Assembly: GCF_021018805.1 (NCBI RefSeq)
Contig: NC_086253.1
Coordinates: 32,814,083 to 32,878,082 of the forward strand
Reading direction: 5' to 3'
DNA: 64,000 nucleotides
Source: Prinia subflava
Taxonomy: Eukaryota; Chordata; Aves; Passeriformes; Cisticolidae
Shown: positions 1 to 11,400 of the stretch, piece by piece
How positions within the stretch are numbered: the first letter of the stretch is position 1
How the letters are laid out: each line of letters starts with the position of its first letter
Program-made: the position numbers and the translations under genes
The notes under the pieces: generated by a model
Seen by the model: only the letters and a program-made list of their open reading frames with translations
Told to the model about the DNA's origin: nothing
The model's database searches: none

Positions 1-2368
1 TGATTATCTTGCTGCAGAAGTAGGTGGCTTTACTTGCAGTGGAGGACAGGTTAAGTATACTGGAGAAAAAAATCCATAGAGGTTGATAGGGAAAGGAACA
101 TCATAAAAAATTATTATTTTCCCAGTAAATTGGAAAATAGGTGCTTTTTGGTTGAATAGCATGGAGGTTTTTTTCCATATTGTCTTTTCCCACAAAAATG
201 ACCTAGGAAAGCAAAATGTCTAATTCATGAATAGACAAAGGATTTTCACTTCCTTGTACAATCTGGGAATAAACTCTGTCACCTGGACCTAGTGTCACAT
301 TTTCAGATTGAAATGTCAGTAACTACCAAAGGATTCCAAGGGAAGGAAAGGCCTTTGAAACTTCATAAAACTATCTTTTATAGCTAGCCCTGTAAACTGC
401 ACAAGATGCATCAGATGAATAAATGAAATAGCCACCTTCACAGACACTTTCCTCAAACAGAAAATCATTAGAAACTAAGAAATTATAGCTGAGCTGAGAT
501 CCTCTCTAAGACCTTCAGAACTAAACCCAAAAATGTCCATAAATGAACATGCCATGTACACATTTATGACTGATGTCCTTCAACTACTTGTGTGGGTCCC
601 ATTTATGATATTTTGTACTACTTAGAGTAAGTCCCTTACTGTCTAACTGAGATATTTGGTAAAGTCCTTCTCAAAAATAGCTCAATTTTTGTTGCAGAAA
701 TTCATAGGAGTATCTTTCCAGTCTGCACAGAACTCACACCAGTTCTGCTCAGAAAAACATAAGCCATAGTAAAGGAGGAAGAAGGTGTGAGGCTCTTCAC
801 ATAGTTGCACCCTGCCTTCCCTAGAAACAAGCTTTTCCACAAAGACAATATGTAACAAAAGAGAATGGGTGAATACCTGAAATGGAGGAGAGATGGCTGG
901 CCTCATCTTGAAACCTTATCTGAAAACATGCCTTCTTACTTCTTGAAATGCTGTCTTTGAGTTACATAGCTTTTCTATTCTGACATCTATGAAGCTGGGG
1001 GTTTTTTTTGGAGGAGAGGATCAAGTGAAAAAAGCCAACTTACTTTTGGTTCTAGAATTTACTGAGAGGAAAATTTAAATACGAAACTTCTAATGGAGAC
1101 ATCATCACAACAGAAACTTTTCAGCTCACTTCTGAAAACAGGCATCTTTAAAATGAGAAACCCCTGAATGCATCTAGGAGTTCACATGATGTATGCATAG
1201 GACCCAGAAATTGTTTTTCTCTCATAGCTATGGGAGGCCAAGATGTCAAAAATTTCAAATCAATTCAGTAGTCTCTGAAATACAAATGCATACAGAAGGT
1301 CATGAATAATTTAATTTTTATTTGTAAAAAGAATATGCATTTTAATATGTTTTTATTTATGCTTTGTTGCTTCAGATAGTCTCTTGGTTACATCTGCAGC
1401 AAATGTTTTAATTCATTTGTTATATAAAGTTGAGCAGTTTGTAGTTCTTCTGATTCAGATTTAAAGAACAGTTCTGCATTTAAGGAGATGTTGCGGAGAG
1501 CTTCCCTTGCTTTTCTGCTGACATATTCACTACCCTCTTATTTCATTCAATGCTTTCTCAGTATCTCAGTTTTGATTCTTTCAATGCTCTCCATAAAAGT
1601 GATACAGCCTTAATGCAGGGATTCTAAGCCTGGGGGCAGATACTTTCCTCTTGTGAAGTGCCTCTAGTGACTAAAGCCTAAATGGCTTTAGGTGCTTGCT
1701 GCTTAATTGCCAGTTTGCTTAGCTCTTCCATTTTTGATTTTGTTCTGTCATTTTGTGGCTGTGGATTGTTGTTTTTTTAATTGGTGCTATTTATTTTCAT
1801 TGTCATAGATTACATATCAGCATCCCACAGTCACTCCAGCTGGCTTGCATTTTTTAAAGAAATTTTTGTCACTCTTTTCAGCTAGTCCTAATCAGATTTT
1901 TCCTTTCAGTCTGCACAGAAGTTCCCATTAATATCCACAGTGCTTGAGCATTTGCACTAAGGGAATATGTCTCTCAGTGTGAGGGATCTGTGGCAGACAG
2001 CCTTTGTCACGCAGTGTTGGGAGCTTTTACTGCCATCTTCATTTTATATTGCTGCCAGACATCTGCAAACCTTGTTTGTGCCATCTTCATTGTCTTGACC
2101 ATGATCTCTCTGTCACCTTCCTGTGCCAGCATGCGTCACAGACAACACACACAAGGAGAGAAGAGGGGAGGCACAAGGTATAAAAGGAACACACCCTGCT
2201 CCCTTTGTGATAAGTTTTGTGTTTCAGTGAATGCAGATGCCATTATGGCTGTGCACCTGACAACTGGTAATTGTTGCGTGGATGACAGTCTTGCATCAGT
2301 CTTTCTTTGGGACAGCAGTTGGAGAGCTTTGTGTGTAGTTTAATGGGATATTGTTTTGTCTCTCTCAG
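1..2368 (+). other. SORBS2: SORBS2 intron upstream of the first visible exon
   Basis: No coding exon could be supported here. The exon that normally precedes e1 in SORBS2 was not found and must lie further upstream. A 117-codon open frame at 1990-2343 is not recognisable and does not splice in phase to e1. A TATA-like box lies at 2179. Confidence 0.6.
2179..2187 (+). promoter_or_regulatory. TATA-like box upstream of exon e1
   Basis: The sequence TATAAAAGG lies about 180 bases before exon e1, in a locally more GC-rich stretch. SORBS2 is known to use several promoters, so an alternative first exon here is possible. I found no ATG plus donor nearby that splices in phase to e1: an ATG near 2245 followed by a GT donor would join in phase 1, while e1 needs phase 0. 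Treat as a weak candidate. Confidence 0.2.
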
Positions 2369-2513
2369 GCTCAGATCACAGTGAATGGGAATTCTGGCAC
2401 TGCTGCCAGCCCAGTGAGTCACTTTCAAAGGCCTTTTTCCCCTTCTTCAGCTTACCCTCCACCAGCTTCACTCAGTTCCAACATTGTTATCATGCAGCAT
2501 GGCAGGATGATGG
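2369..2513 (+). CDS. SORBS2: SORBS2 exon e1: Ser/Pro-rich N-terminal segment
   Basis: This is an internal coding exon upstream of the SoHo domain. It opens after a clean acceptor (tctctctcag) in phase 0 and ends before the donor gtaagcc in phase 1. The 48 codons begin [10 protein letters not shown] and include [19 protein letters not shown], matching the region that precedes the SoHo domain in human SORBS2. The Ser/Pro richness predicts a disordered linker. The last base forms a Glu codon with the first two bases of e2. Assignment to SORBS2 rather than SORBS1 or SORBS3 rests on the protein match here and on the downstream neural exon e11. Confidence 0.92.
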
Positions 2514-4817
2514 GTAAGCCTCATACAGTATTTTTGCTTTATACATTACACAACCTATTCTGATTCATGTGACAAAGACTGCAAACAATTGCAGAGTGCT
2601 TCACGTCCATAATGAAGGTATTATCTAGTCATCTACCTTGGGAAGTAAATGCAAAAAAAATGTGGCATTTATTGTTAGGTACAGTAGTGATCCTGAACTG
2701 GAGTTACTATCAGGTTTTATAACCTAGGTGTGTGAGCAAAACTCTTGCCAATTTTCTACTGGCTTTACCAAGGAAAGGGTGTCTATCAAAATAGCTCAAC
2801 TGTCCAGCCCTTTCAGATTTTGCCTTAAGAAACCAAGGGCCCACTTTGTACTTTACTTCTCCCTACAACTTCCATAATTTTTCAACAGAAATACTGTCAA
2901 CAATGGGAGGGGCTCTGGGCTTTTAAAAACCTAAAGCCACATCAATCTAGAATTCATTCATGTGTTTGTTTAGGACGTCTTAAATATAAAATTTAAACAC
3001 AAACCAAATACCATCAGTCTTAGGCTCTTCACCAGTATAACTCCGTTTTGCCAAAAGAATCATTTACTTGCTGCTTTTTCTACCAGTGTTGTGCATATTT
3101 AGAAAATATTATACATGCAAAATAACTTGAATGTGGTCCCCACAGTTTACATCTTTGTTGTGCTTGCAGGAAAATTAGGTGACAGTTCTTACTCTGAGAC
3201 ATCTTAGACAAATGTTGCTGTCATCATAGTGATAAGTACAAAAAGCCTATACATGGGTTACTCCAGATACAGAATTCTAGGTTTTTTGGTTGCTTCTGGT
3301 TTGCTGATCTAAAGATCTGGCATTGCTGGTTTGGATATACCTAAAATATGACTTCCCATGACTTTCACTCTTGTAGGATGATCAAGTTTAGTGTTTCACA
3401 GTAACAGCCTGATTTAATTCTCTTTGCTCATGTAGAAATCCCTCTGATGGCCTCAGTTTGGGGCCTATGAAGAATGAAGGATCAAATCCAAAATGTTTTC
3501 TAAATTTAACATCATGCATTTTGGAAAGAAGTTCCAAATATTCAGATGTTTGCCACACAGAGTTCCCCCTCACCATATATGTGTAGGACTGAATTATTTA
3601 CAGGATTTCAGACTTGAGTAAACAGCTGAAACAGCCATGCCAAATCCAGTGCTGCAATGGGAATGAGCAGAAATACCCAAATTAAAATTAGAGCTTTCAG
3701 TCACCAGAGCTCCTTTTTCAGGCTCATATTACAACTGATATTTTTCTTCAGAATAATCAGTGAATGTTAATGCCACATGAAAGTCGATTGTAATTGTCAC
3801 CATTAGTGTTAGAACATATTTTCACTCCCTGCATTCATTTATCCTGCAGTGGAACCATCTCACTGTACCTGCACTTGCTAAATAGAGGCTTTGTAATAGC
3901 AGCCCACTAATTTACTGAAACCTGCTGCCTGAAAGAGTAGGGCTCTTTTTCCTGTATACGGGAAAGAATGTATTTTCTGCAGAAGTACAAATTTTCATGT
4001 CACATCCCAGCACAGAGGTGTTTTTTGTTAAGTTAAATAATCTGTGTTTTAGAAGGAAATGGTAATAGTGATGTATTAATTTCATTAGTTATAAAGGAAG
4101 ATTTGAGGGGGAAGGGTAGAAATACTGCAATTCACTACTAAACATCTTGTACACTTCACAAGTTATTGTAGGTGGATCATCAGATTGCTCTACAGGTGGC
4201 AGGTTACCGAAAACCACTTTTATAGATTATATGTGAAGTCACATAAATACATCAACACACGTTAATGGAAGAACACTGTATGTCAGAATTTGTTTCTTAT
4301 AAATATTCATGCATCAAAACTTCATGTTTCTTAGGACATACCACGTAAGTTATTGTGCAAGGCCATTTGCTGTGCTTACAGCACATGAATTTTTTTGTAG
4401 TTTGCTAGACTTGGTGGGTAGAAGTTTTAAAATTATGTCACTGGTTTCCAAGGAATGGATAGAAAAGGTGCAAAAGTTTGATTTATAGGAGAAAGGCTGC
4501 TGCACCTTTCTCAATAGATTTGCTATGTTTGTGAGGGTTTTTCTCTTTTTATTGAACAAGCCATTAAGAAAAAGTGCTCCTGCTCTAGTTCTGAGTTTAA
4601 TAGCTTGTCTGGTCCTTAAATAAATTTGTAATTCTGTTAATGTAACATTAAGTAGGGAAAATCCCTAGTTAACATGATATTTCTTTAAAATAATGTATAT
4701 ATATGAGATTAAGATTGTCAGCCTTGGTACAGGATAGTGAAATGGGGAAGTGTGTTTTTAACTGCCAAGTATGATTATTGTGTCATTACACAATTTTCTG
4801 TCATGTTATCTTTACAG
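2514..4817 (+). other. SORBS2: SORBS2 intron e1-e2
   Basis: 2.3-kb AT-rich intron bounded by gtaagc and ctttacag. No exon, RNA gene or recognisable repeat was seen. Confidence 0.8.
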
Positions 4818-4993
4818 AGTCCACAGAGACATACTCACAGCATGTTCAGAATGTTGGCAGCACCACCACCACCAGTACAATACCAATCTGTAGATCCTCA
4901 GAAGAAGAAAAAAAAATTACAGTAATTAAAGCTCCACATTATGCAGGGATTGGCCCGGTAGATGAATCTGGAATCCCTACAGCAATTAGAACG
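4818..4993 (+). CDS. SORBS2: SORBS2 exon e2: N-terminal part of the SoHo domain
   Basis: The exon follows the acceptor tctttacag in phase 1 and ends in phase 0 at AGAACG|gtagga. It encodes [10 protein letters not shown], a Thr-rich stretch, [20 protein letters not shown] and [14 protein letters not shown]. The second half is the start of the sorbin homology (SoHo) domain, which in this family binds flotillin and targets the protein to lipid rafts. The match to human SORBS2 is nearly continuous from RSSEEE onward. The provirus lies in the following intron, about 3.7 kb downstream. Confidence 0.96.
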
Positions 4994-7699
4994 GTAGGAA
5001 ATTCTGGGAAATCTGTGTATGAACTCATACAATGAACTGATTGTTGGTAATGGGTTTTTCACATTCTTCTACTCTTATATAATTTGGAAGAGAGCGTGTG
5101 TAATCAGTGGCCTTGTGAATATAATATTGTGTGTTGACGAAAAGAAGAATGCTGATGGGAACATAATTGGGCAACCTCATGTTTCTAGTTTTAATTAGAA
5201 GTAGCCAAAATTTTGTGTCTTTCTTGTGTCTCTTGTAGTTCTTGCCTTTTGGACATGCACGGTAATTGCATTTGATTTGTTTCTAAAATAAATTTTATGC
5301 ATACTATGTATATATGTACATGTGTGTGTGCAAATATTTGTATATTCATCTGTGTGTGTATGAGTAATAATCTTCTGCATTTCTTGGGGCAGTGCTCACA
5401 TGCCATCAGGGCAGTATAGAAATGCATGGTTTTGTTCTGATGGCAATCTAAGGGAGTAGCATTTTCGTGGCAGTGCAGTAAATAATCATTGTGCCCTTGA
5501 GTGACACATAAGCGAATAGCTGGGGACCTCTTTCTTTGTGACCAGCCCAGTTTTGATCATCTGCCGCTGGTCACTGCTTGAGTGGTCCCAGGCTATCAAA
5601 CTGAATAGTTTTGTTTTCACTATGCTGAAGCATTCTTTCCACTCTGCTGTCAGGGCAGCCTCTTCTGGCTGCTGCGAAGAGCACAGAGGCAGCAGCACTA
5701 GGTCTGTAAAGGCAGCACTTACTGGCCTTCCCAGCCAGAGAAGAGCTGCTGTGCTGGACGGAGAAAGTGAGAAGAGTGGGAGCCAGGATGAAAGCGGCAG
5801 AGCCCTTGCAGGTGAAGTCTTAGTGAGGTGCAGGGATGTAGCAGCTGTTGGATGTATGTTGTCTGCCAATATTGACATATGGGGCTATGTTGTATTGCCA
5901 AGAATTGCTTCAAGAGACTGAAAAATTAGGGAGGAGACCAGGAATTAATGGACAAAATCAATAGGAAAAAATCTGTATAAGTGGTAAGATGGGGACAATT
6001 TTTATAAGAATGGGGGAGAAACTCTGGCATTTCCTGCTTTATTTTTGACGTTAAAAAGTAATACGATCAGAATCTCTTAAAAATGAAGACATTTCTTTGC
6101 AGCAATGCTCTAGCATCGTGTCCTTTTTTAAGTAAGTAGTCCCATTGCTTTATATTGGATATAGTAATTGGTTTTGTGCTTTTTTAGTAGCAGATTGTTC
6201 TAATAGGGTGCATATCAGTTATATAAGATTATAACAGAAATCCCCCTTAAGTGTGCCTAATGAAGCTGGCAATCTGCCAAACTATATTTAACTTTCAGGC
6301 TGTATGATCTAAGTCTTTCAGATTTTCTCCTAAAAATGAAATATGGTTTGAATTAGGACATTTTAATGCTGATTTTGCTCTGGTTTTTGTTGTGTTTCAA
6401 TTTCAAGAAATGTTATAGCCCGTAATCTTAGCATTATAGAAATAATTCTCACAATGAGATATAAGTTAAAACTTTATGCTAGCATGTGTATGTGTAAGAG
6501 TGTGTCTGATGTGCCATTTTGCGTCCTTATTCTGCTTCCTTAAGACGTAGCTGGTAGTAAAATTGTTTTCAAGATACTTATTTGAGATTACTTTATAATT
6601 GTGCACAAGTATATTTGAGCCCTGTGTACCCCAGCTAAGCAAGAACAAAGTTGGTATAGTTGTCAGCTCAAATATGCTGCACCTTGAAAAAGTGCTAAAA
6701 CTGCATTTTCCATTAACAGTAGAAGGTAGGGTGTATCACCTTCCCTTTTTCCAAGGTCAGTAACCAATCCAAATAGGAATCTTCTCCCAGAAGGTTCATC
6801 CTCAGTCCCTTTGAAGAGAGAAGTTTTGAAATTAGTTCAATTTATCATTGCATGTAAAGTTTAGAAGTTTCTTATTCTTCCATCTTTGTGAAAATGGCAA
6901 CAGTCTATCAAAAAAAGCAGTAAATGAAGATTCAGGGGTGATAGGTAACGCGCACTGTGTTCCAAAATGCTGTGCTGCTCAAAGTTTAGCATGTCACTAA
7001 GAACTCAGGAGTATCTGTCTTCCACATTTTGAGTGCTTCTCAGGAGTAAAGAGGTCTTGCAAGATGTGATAGTCTCTTCCAAGTCTGTCTTTGCTCTCAG
7101 AACATGATTTGTGTCAGCTGTTTAGCCAAGGAAAACAGAAAGAGGTTCTCTCTATTCCTGCTAAGCCATTCTGTCTCAGGATTCTGAGAAGGGAAGGACT
7201 CCTATAAAGCTGCTTCTTCACTCAGAACTCCCATCCCATGTTAATATGTTCTATGCTGCTTTAGCTCCTTCTAGCTCTGGGAAATGCAAGTCTGAAAATT
7301 CAGATTGTCATTACGTTCTGCCTTCATGCCAAGCCCTGCCCCAAAGATGGTAAAATTCCAAGACACTAAAAATGAAGTCTCTGAAAAAGAGACTATAAAA
7401 TGCAGTTCACTCAGAAAAGCACTCAGTCAAATATAGCACCATTTACCACCAATGGGGAACTGGGAAAGGAAAAGCCAGATTCATGGAAAGCAGTATTACT
7501 GCACTGTATTAGTCTATCCAGAATGATTGCTTTATATCTAATTATCAAAATTAATATGTAGACTGAAAAGGCCTCTACTTAGTAAAATTTTTTTAAAAAT
7601 CAAGTCCCACTAGGTTTCTTTTCCATACTTAGTTATTTAATATTTCAGCTTGAAAAAAAATAAGAAACAAAACCCCAAAAAACAGAGGTCCACTGAAAG

Positions 7700-7826
7700 T
7701 CTCAGAATATTCTGAGTTGGAAGAGACCCACAAGGATCATCAAGTCCAGCTCTTCAGTGAATGGCCCATATGGGGATCCAGGGATTATTAGCACACTGTT
7801 CCCACTGGCTGAGCTAATTCTAGGGT
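7700..7826 (-). repeat. SINE with tRNA-Ile-like head and CR1-like tail (TguSINE1-type)
   Basis: Read on the minus strand, 7826 to about 7765 aligns by eye with a tRNA-Ile gene: an A-box-like TTAGCTCAG, then GTGCTAATAA around the anticodon arm, then a 3' end GGATCCCCATATGGGCCA. The rest, to about 7700, is the CR1-like tail with GATGATCCTTGTGGGTCTCT and CAACTCAGAATATTCTGAG. A tRNA-Ile-derived SINE that borrowed a CR1 tail is known from zebra finch and related songbirds. The B box (normally GGTTCGATCC) is degraded here, so the copy is old and presumably inert. Confidence 0.75.
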
Positions 7827-8692
7827 TAGAGAGGCGTCCTTTAATTGCATACTTCCTGATGGATAATTGCAATACTGCAGTGATTATGAACTCTCCTAAG
7901 AAGCAATTGCAGTACTTCTTATGTCCTCTACGTGCTATTTATCTGATTTTTTTTTCACATACAGTGATACCACGTTCCAACATTTAATTGCATCAGCTAT
8001 AATATATGCAAAACAGGATGGCATCTGAATGGCTTCATGCATTGTGAATACTGTTAATTCCTCAAACAGTGTTGGTGTGTGGTGTGTGTACATTTGAGAA
8101 AATGTATTTTGAAATTAATGTATTCTGTTTCTTAATCCTATCTGGTTTATAATTTAAAGCCAAGTTATTGTCTGAGGCTTGAAACCCCTAGGAGGGTGTT
8201 GCAAGGGAGGTGATAAGAGAAAGCAACATTCAAATGTCCAGAAAGATGTCGGGAAACCTTCTTCTCTACTCATGTGGGACCTTCTCCATACCTTATCGCT
8301 GTGTGGGAGCCTCCTTTGACTTTGTGGAGGACCAGGCAATGCTTAACGAGCAGCAGGGACACAGCAGTAGTACTTATGCATTATTTGCAGTTTGTTCACC
8401 TACCACTGGTTGGAAGGCACTTCTTGGTTCAATACGATCAGAAAGGCAGTCACAATGTCATGGGACTCTTGCTGTGGGAAATGAGGAGGAGCAGGGAGAT
8501 TGTGCCCAGCAGGGTAAATTCCTTCAGACCTCCTGGAATTGTAAACTGTTGAGCATATATGATCCTGGAGCACCAAACAGCATACTTGTTTCAAGTCCAG
8601 CTAAATTATTGTAACCAGAGTTCCACTAGTATAGCTATTTAATACCTTTAGGGAAACAACAGTAAAATGACCCAAATCTGCTTCTGAATAAC

Positions 8693-8697
8693 TTACA
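8693..8697. repeat. Target-site duplication, left copy
   Basis: TTACA directly abuts the TG of the left LTR and is repeated exactly at 17518-17522 beyond the right LTR. A perfect 5-bp duplication shows one intact integration with no later rearrangement of the ends. Confidence 0.93.
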
Positions 8698-9369
8698 TGT
8701 GATAAACGCCAATCACTCGCTTTTTGAAATTTATGAAAATTTAATAAAGAATAAAAATTGGTTACAAAAAATTAATACAATAATAAAAGTTTAAAAAGTT
8801 TTCAGAGACAGGACAAATAATGAGGCAAATAAGAGCAAAGTAGGTAGCCCGGGTCTACCGTCCCCCCTCCCTCCCAGACAAAGGCTGAGAAGGAGAAGGG
8901 CCCTCTTTGGGAGGAATGTCCCCTTTTTGAAGACCAAAATTTCACGATTGTGCAATCTTTATCTTAAGACAGACCCGTTTGCCCAGAGTCCCTCTTCTAA
9001 TCTTTGGCGTCCAGGTGTCTGGCTCGATCAGGTGGCCCTTGTGGATTCAGTCTGGTTTGACCAGGTGGCTTCTGTGGATGCAGGGAGATATGCCTCTTGT
9101 CTTCTGAAAGTCCTAAGCGGGGGGTTCTCTTCTTCTTGTTGTAACTGTTATCTCTGTTGAGAAACACCTCTGGGCCTCTCCCTTTTTTTTTTTCCTTCTT
9201 GAGCTAAAGAAAATATCTTACACACAATTCTTTTATTACTAAAACTTAATGCTAAAAATTACATTTACTATATTATTCAAATGTCAATACAGCATAACTT
9301 TTCTACCTAGCATTATTGTATATAGTAAATATCTGCATAGAGCCACACACACAACAAGCCTTTTTCACA
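8698..9369 (-). repeat. 3' LTR of the provirus
   Basis: 672-bp long terminal repeat with inverted ends (TGTGA/TCACA). On the minus strand it follows the polypurine tract, so it is the 3' LTR. It differs from the other LTR by two substitutions (C/G near 8720 and near 9119) and three homopolymer length changes. An AATAAA occurs on the minus strand at 9232-9237, but I cannot place the U3, R and U5 borders with confidence. A 77-codon open frame inside it is present in both copies on the plus strand and is antisense to the element. Confidence 0.95.
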
Positions 9370-9383
9370 ATCCCCCCTCTTAC
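9370..9383 (-). promoter_or_regulatory. Polypurine tract of the provirus
   Basis: On the minus strand the sequence GTAAGAGGGGGGAT sits immediately before the TGTG of the 3' LTR, the place where plus-strand DNA synthesis is primed in retroviruses. It fixes the orientation of the element independently of its coding frames. Confidence 0.9.
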
Positions 9384-9413
9384 TTCTTATAATAATTTTG
9401 GCTCGAGCAGTAT

Positions 9414-9614
9414 TTACTGCTTTTCTGCATCCATTCTACATTCATTTTCTTCATAAATCAGTCTAGCTTCCTGGAGGGGATCTTCTACTCTATCTTGTTT
9501 CTTTAATACCATAATCCTTTGCACCGTTTTTGTTGTATCCATCCTTTGATCCATGGTCACTAATTGCATTCCTTGAACTACACTAGTGATGAGTCGAATG
9601 AAACAAGGGATCAA
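9414..9614 (-). pseudogene. env: Env TM remnant: end of membrane anchor and cytoplasmic tail
   Basis: About 66 open codons starting IPCFIRLITSVVQ and ending in a charged tail MDAEKQ before a stop some 30 bases upstream of the polypurine tract. The position, the Cys-containing hydrophobic start and the charged tail fit the C-terminal end of a retroviral transmembrane subunit. The preceding SU fragment stops at 9637, leaving only about 20 bases between them, so the fusion peptide, heptad repeats and disulfide motif of the TM ectodomain are absent. The product could not mediate membrane fusion. Confidence 0.6.
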
Positions 9615-9636
9615 ACAAGGGGGAAATATTCATAAA

Positions 9637-10720
9637 CTAATCCCCTTCAAGTCTAGGCAAAAAAAGAAAAATTCCTGGCTGTATGATTCTTAGAATACAG
9701 CTCTCTTTCCACTGAGAGGGAAGTTTTGGATATGCCCTTTTCCCACATATCCAGAACAAACCGTCTGGAGCTTTCCCATAGTCCAATTTTTGCTTATCCA
9801 TATTCTCCCAAAATTTAGAAACCTCTGGGATGCCAACATAAGGATTTTTTCCTGTATCATTACATTGAAAAAGCCTGATTTTATTATTATATTCACAATT
9901 TCCTTTGTTTTTCTTTTTTTTTTTTTTTTTTTTTTTGAGTCCAGTACATGGTAGGTTCTTCTGGGATCCACCATACAGAGGTCCCATTACTAACCTTGTA
10001 TCTTTTACAGGGAGTTTTTCCTACTTCATGGAGGAACTTTTTTCCTTCATGCCAAAGACATTCCTCCCCTATGACTACTGAACTTAAAATCCATCCCCCT
10101 GGTCGATTTTCTCCCCTTATGCTTGTTTGGTTCCACTTAAGGAGCTCGATTGGGCCTAAGCTGCTGCCTTTCCATGGCCATTCTTCTGACATCAAAGCCC
10201 CTCCACAGACCCAACAATTGGTTACGTTAAGTTCCTTACTTATTCTTTCTCCCAATTCCACAAACAGATTTTTACCCATCCGTGAAATATCTATTTCTTT
10301 CTCTAATTGTTGTTCCAATTTCTTATACAAACCGTCAAGTGAAATTGGTACAGGTTTAGGTGGTGGTGTTGGCCTAATTTTTTTATCTATCAATTGTTCT
10401 TTTACCAAATTCTTTGCTTTACTCCCAGTAATGTGGGTGAAACACATCCATTTGTCCCCTTTTGCACATTCACTTCCCCTTAAATTTTCTGCAATCCAAT
10501 ACTTTTCCAATTTTACATGCAGTTTCCTAATCTGGAAGGGTTATAACAGTGACTGTTGATATGAGTGTGAGAAATAAAGAAGGAGCCTCAGTGTCTTTTC
10601 CATATACAGTTTTTGGTAACACCTGTAGCATGGCCCGGTCGGCATCCCAAAAGGGAAAAGCCAGAAAATGAGTGACAGAACCAGGAGAGGTCCAGTATGG
10701 CTTATACTCCCACCTCCCAT
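9637..10720 (-). pseudogene. env: Broken env SU gene of the provirus
   Basis: The best start is the ATG at 10720, which opens a signal-peptide-like stretch (MGGGSISHTGPLLVLSLIFW, then Pro/Gly). The same frame meets a TAA at 10541-10543, continues openly from there to about 9893, and carries CWVC, the SU motif typical of gammaretroviral-type envelopes, near 10210, plus several N-x-T/S sites. A 23-base T run on the plus strand (9914-9936) reads as a lysine run and breaks the frame; SU-like sequence (PDGLFWICGK and a Trp/Cys-rich stretch) resumes in another frame and ends at 9637. The TM subunit is nearly gone. Not functional. Confidence 0.85.
9914..9936. repeat. A23 homopolymer inside env (T on plus strand)
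   Basis: Uninterrupted run of 23 T on the plus strand, read as A on the coding strand of env. The reading frame differs before and after it, so the tract is the site of the frame break. Its length is the part of this assembly most likely to be miscalled. Confidence 0.9.
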
Positions 10721-10809
10721 GCCTATGGGGTTGCAGCCCACAGCAGGTGTATGTGATCTTCTCGGTGGCGATTATAGAGACCAATCTGGTCTTGCCCTCT
10801 CCTCTATTG

Positions 10810-11226
10810 TCACTTTCTCTTAGCTAATTTCCAGGCAAATCGTTCTTGACACTCCTTAACCGTGGTCTCCCACTTTTCCTCAGCCACCTCTTGTTCAACA
10901 GGCACTAATAATTCCCATCCACACAACAAAGTTATTATTTTAGTTGTTTCAAATTCTTCTTGGATAGGGGGCTCAGGTGACACTCTACGCTTCATGCAAC
11001 GAGAGCGTCGTTTGTGTGAACTACAGTACCAATTTTTCCCACAGCTCAAACACTTACATTTACACCAACTGGCTTGTCCAGTATTTGGGTGAATCAAACA
11101 GGGTATTTGGCTTGGCAATGTATGAGGTTGTAATTCCCCCTCCTCTTTATATAAATCACAGGCTAAGGCCAAAACACAGGGATTTTTCTGTCTGAAACAA
11201 TCCTGATCCTCTTGTTTGTGGCAGCA
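10810..11226 (-). CDS. Cys-rich and basic ORF between pol and env (unknown function)
   Basis: A frame of about 139 codons opens right after the end of pol (overlapping it slightly) and closes at 10810, 90 bases before the env ATG. It has no ATG near its start; the first usable near-cognate start is a TTG at 11172. From that TTG, cysteines fall at residues 5, 25, 37, 39, 41, 44, 50, 59, 84 and 108, with SWCKCKCLSCGKNWYC followed by the basic run HKRRSRCMKRR. There is no signal peptide. The Cys-cluster-then-basic layout recalls small RNA- or zinc-binding retroviral regulatory proteins, but this is composition only. It could equally be an env leader or a relict of SU in a shifted frame. Confidence 0.4.
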   Translation of the reverse strand, partial: CCHKQEDQDCFRQKNPCVLALACDLYKEEGELQPHTLPSQIPCLIHPNTGQASWCKCKCLSCGKNWYCSSHKRRSRCMKRRVSPEPPIQEEFETTKIITLLCGWELLVPVEQEVAEEKWETTVKECQERFAWKLAKRK

Positions 11227-11244
11227 GTACTCCTCCCCAGTTCA

Positions 11245-11400
11245 TCACCTCTCATTCCCGTTTTAGGGTTAATTTCGTATCACCCGGTTCCGATGATATT
11301 GTCCACTCCTTAGGCTTTCCTACAGGTCTTTTGATTCTGCTGGCGTGGATCCACCCTCGTTCCCTGGTCCGGATCGCAGCCTCGGTCCTGAAAAGGACTT
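11245..11400 (-). pseudogene. pol: Integrase C-terminal domain remnant
   Basis: On the minus strand a short open stretch reads through RTRERGWIHASRIKRP, PKEWTISSEPGDTKL and TLKRE before a stop. The WIHASRIK-type block is the hallmark of the SH3-like C-terminal domain of gammaretroviral integrases, where pol ends. It is separated from the integrase core (12018-12592) by about 640 bases that do not look like integrase. Confidence 0.75.

Noticed and set aside
1990..2343. 117-codon plus-strand frame before e1
   Set aside because: No similarity recognised, no phase-compatible splice to e1, and composition typical of chance.
5486..5921. Overlapping 127- and 130-codon frames on opposite strands
   Set aside because: Opposite-strand frames of equal length over a locally GC-richer patch; neither is recognisable nor flanked by in-phase splice sites.
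8154..8614. 134-codon plus-strand frame just left of the provirus
   Set aside because: Unrecognised, overlapped by other frames on both strands, with no splice-phase support.
8927..9160. 77-codon frame repeated in both LTRs (plus strand)
   Set aside because: It is antisense to the provirus and its repetition only reflects LTR duplication.
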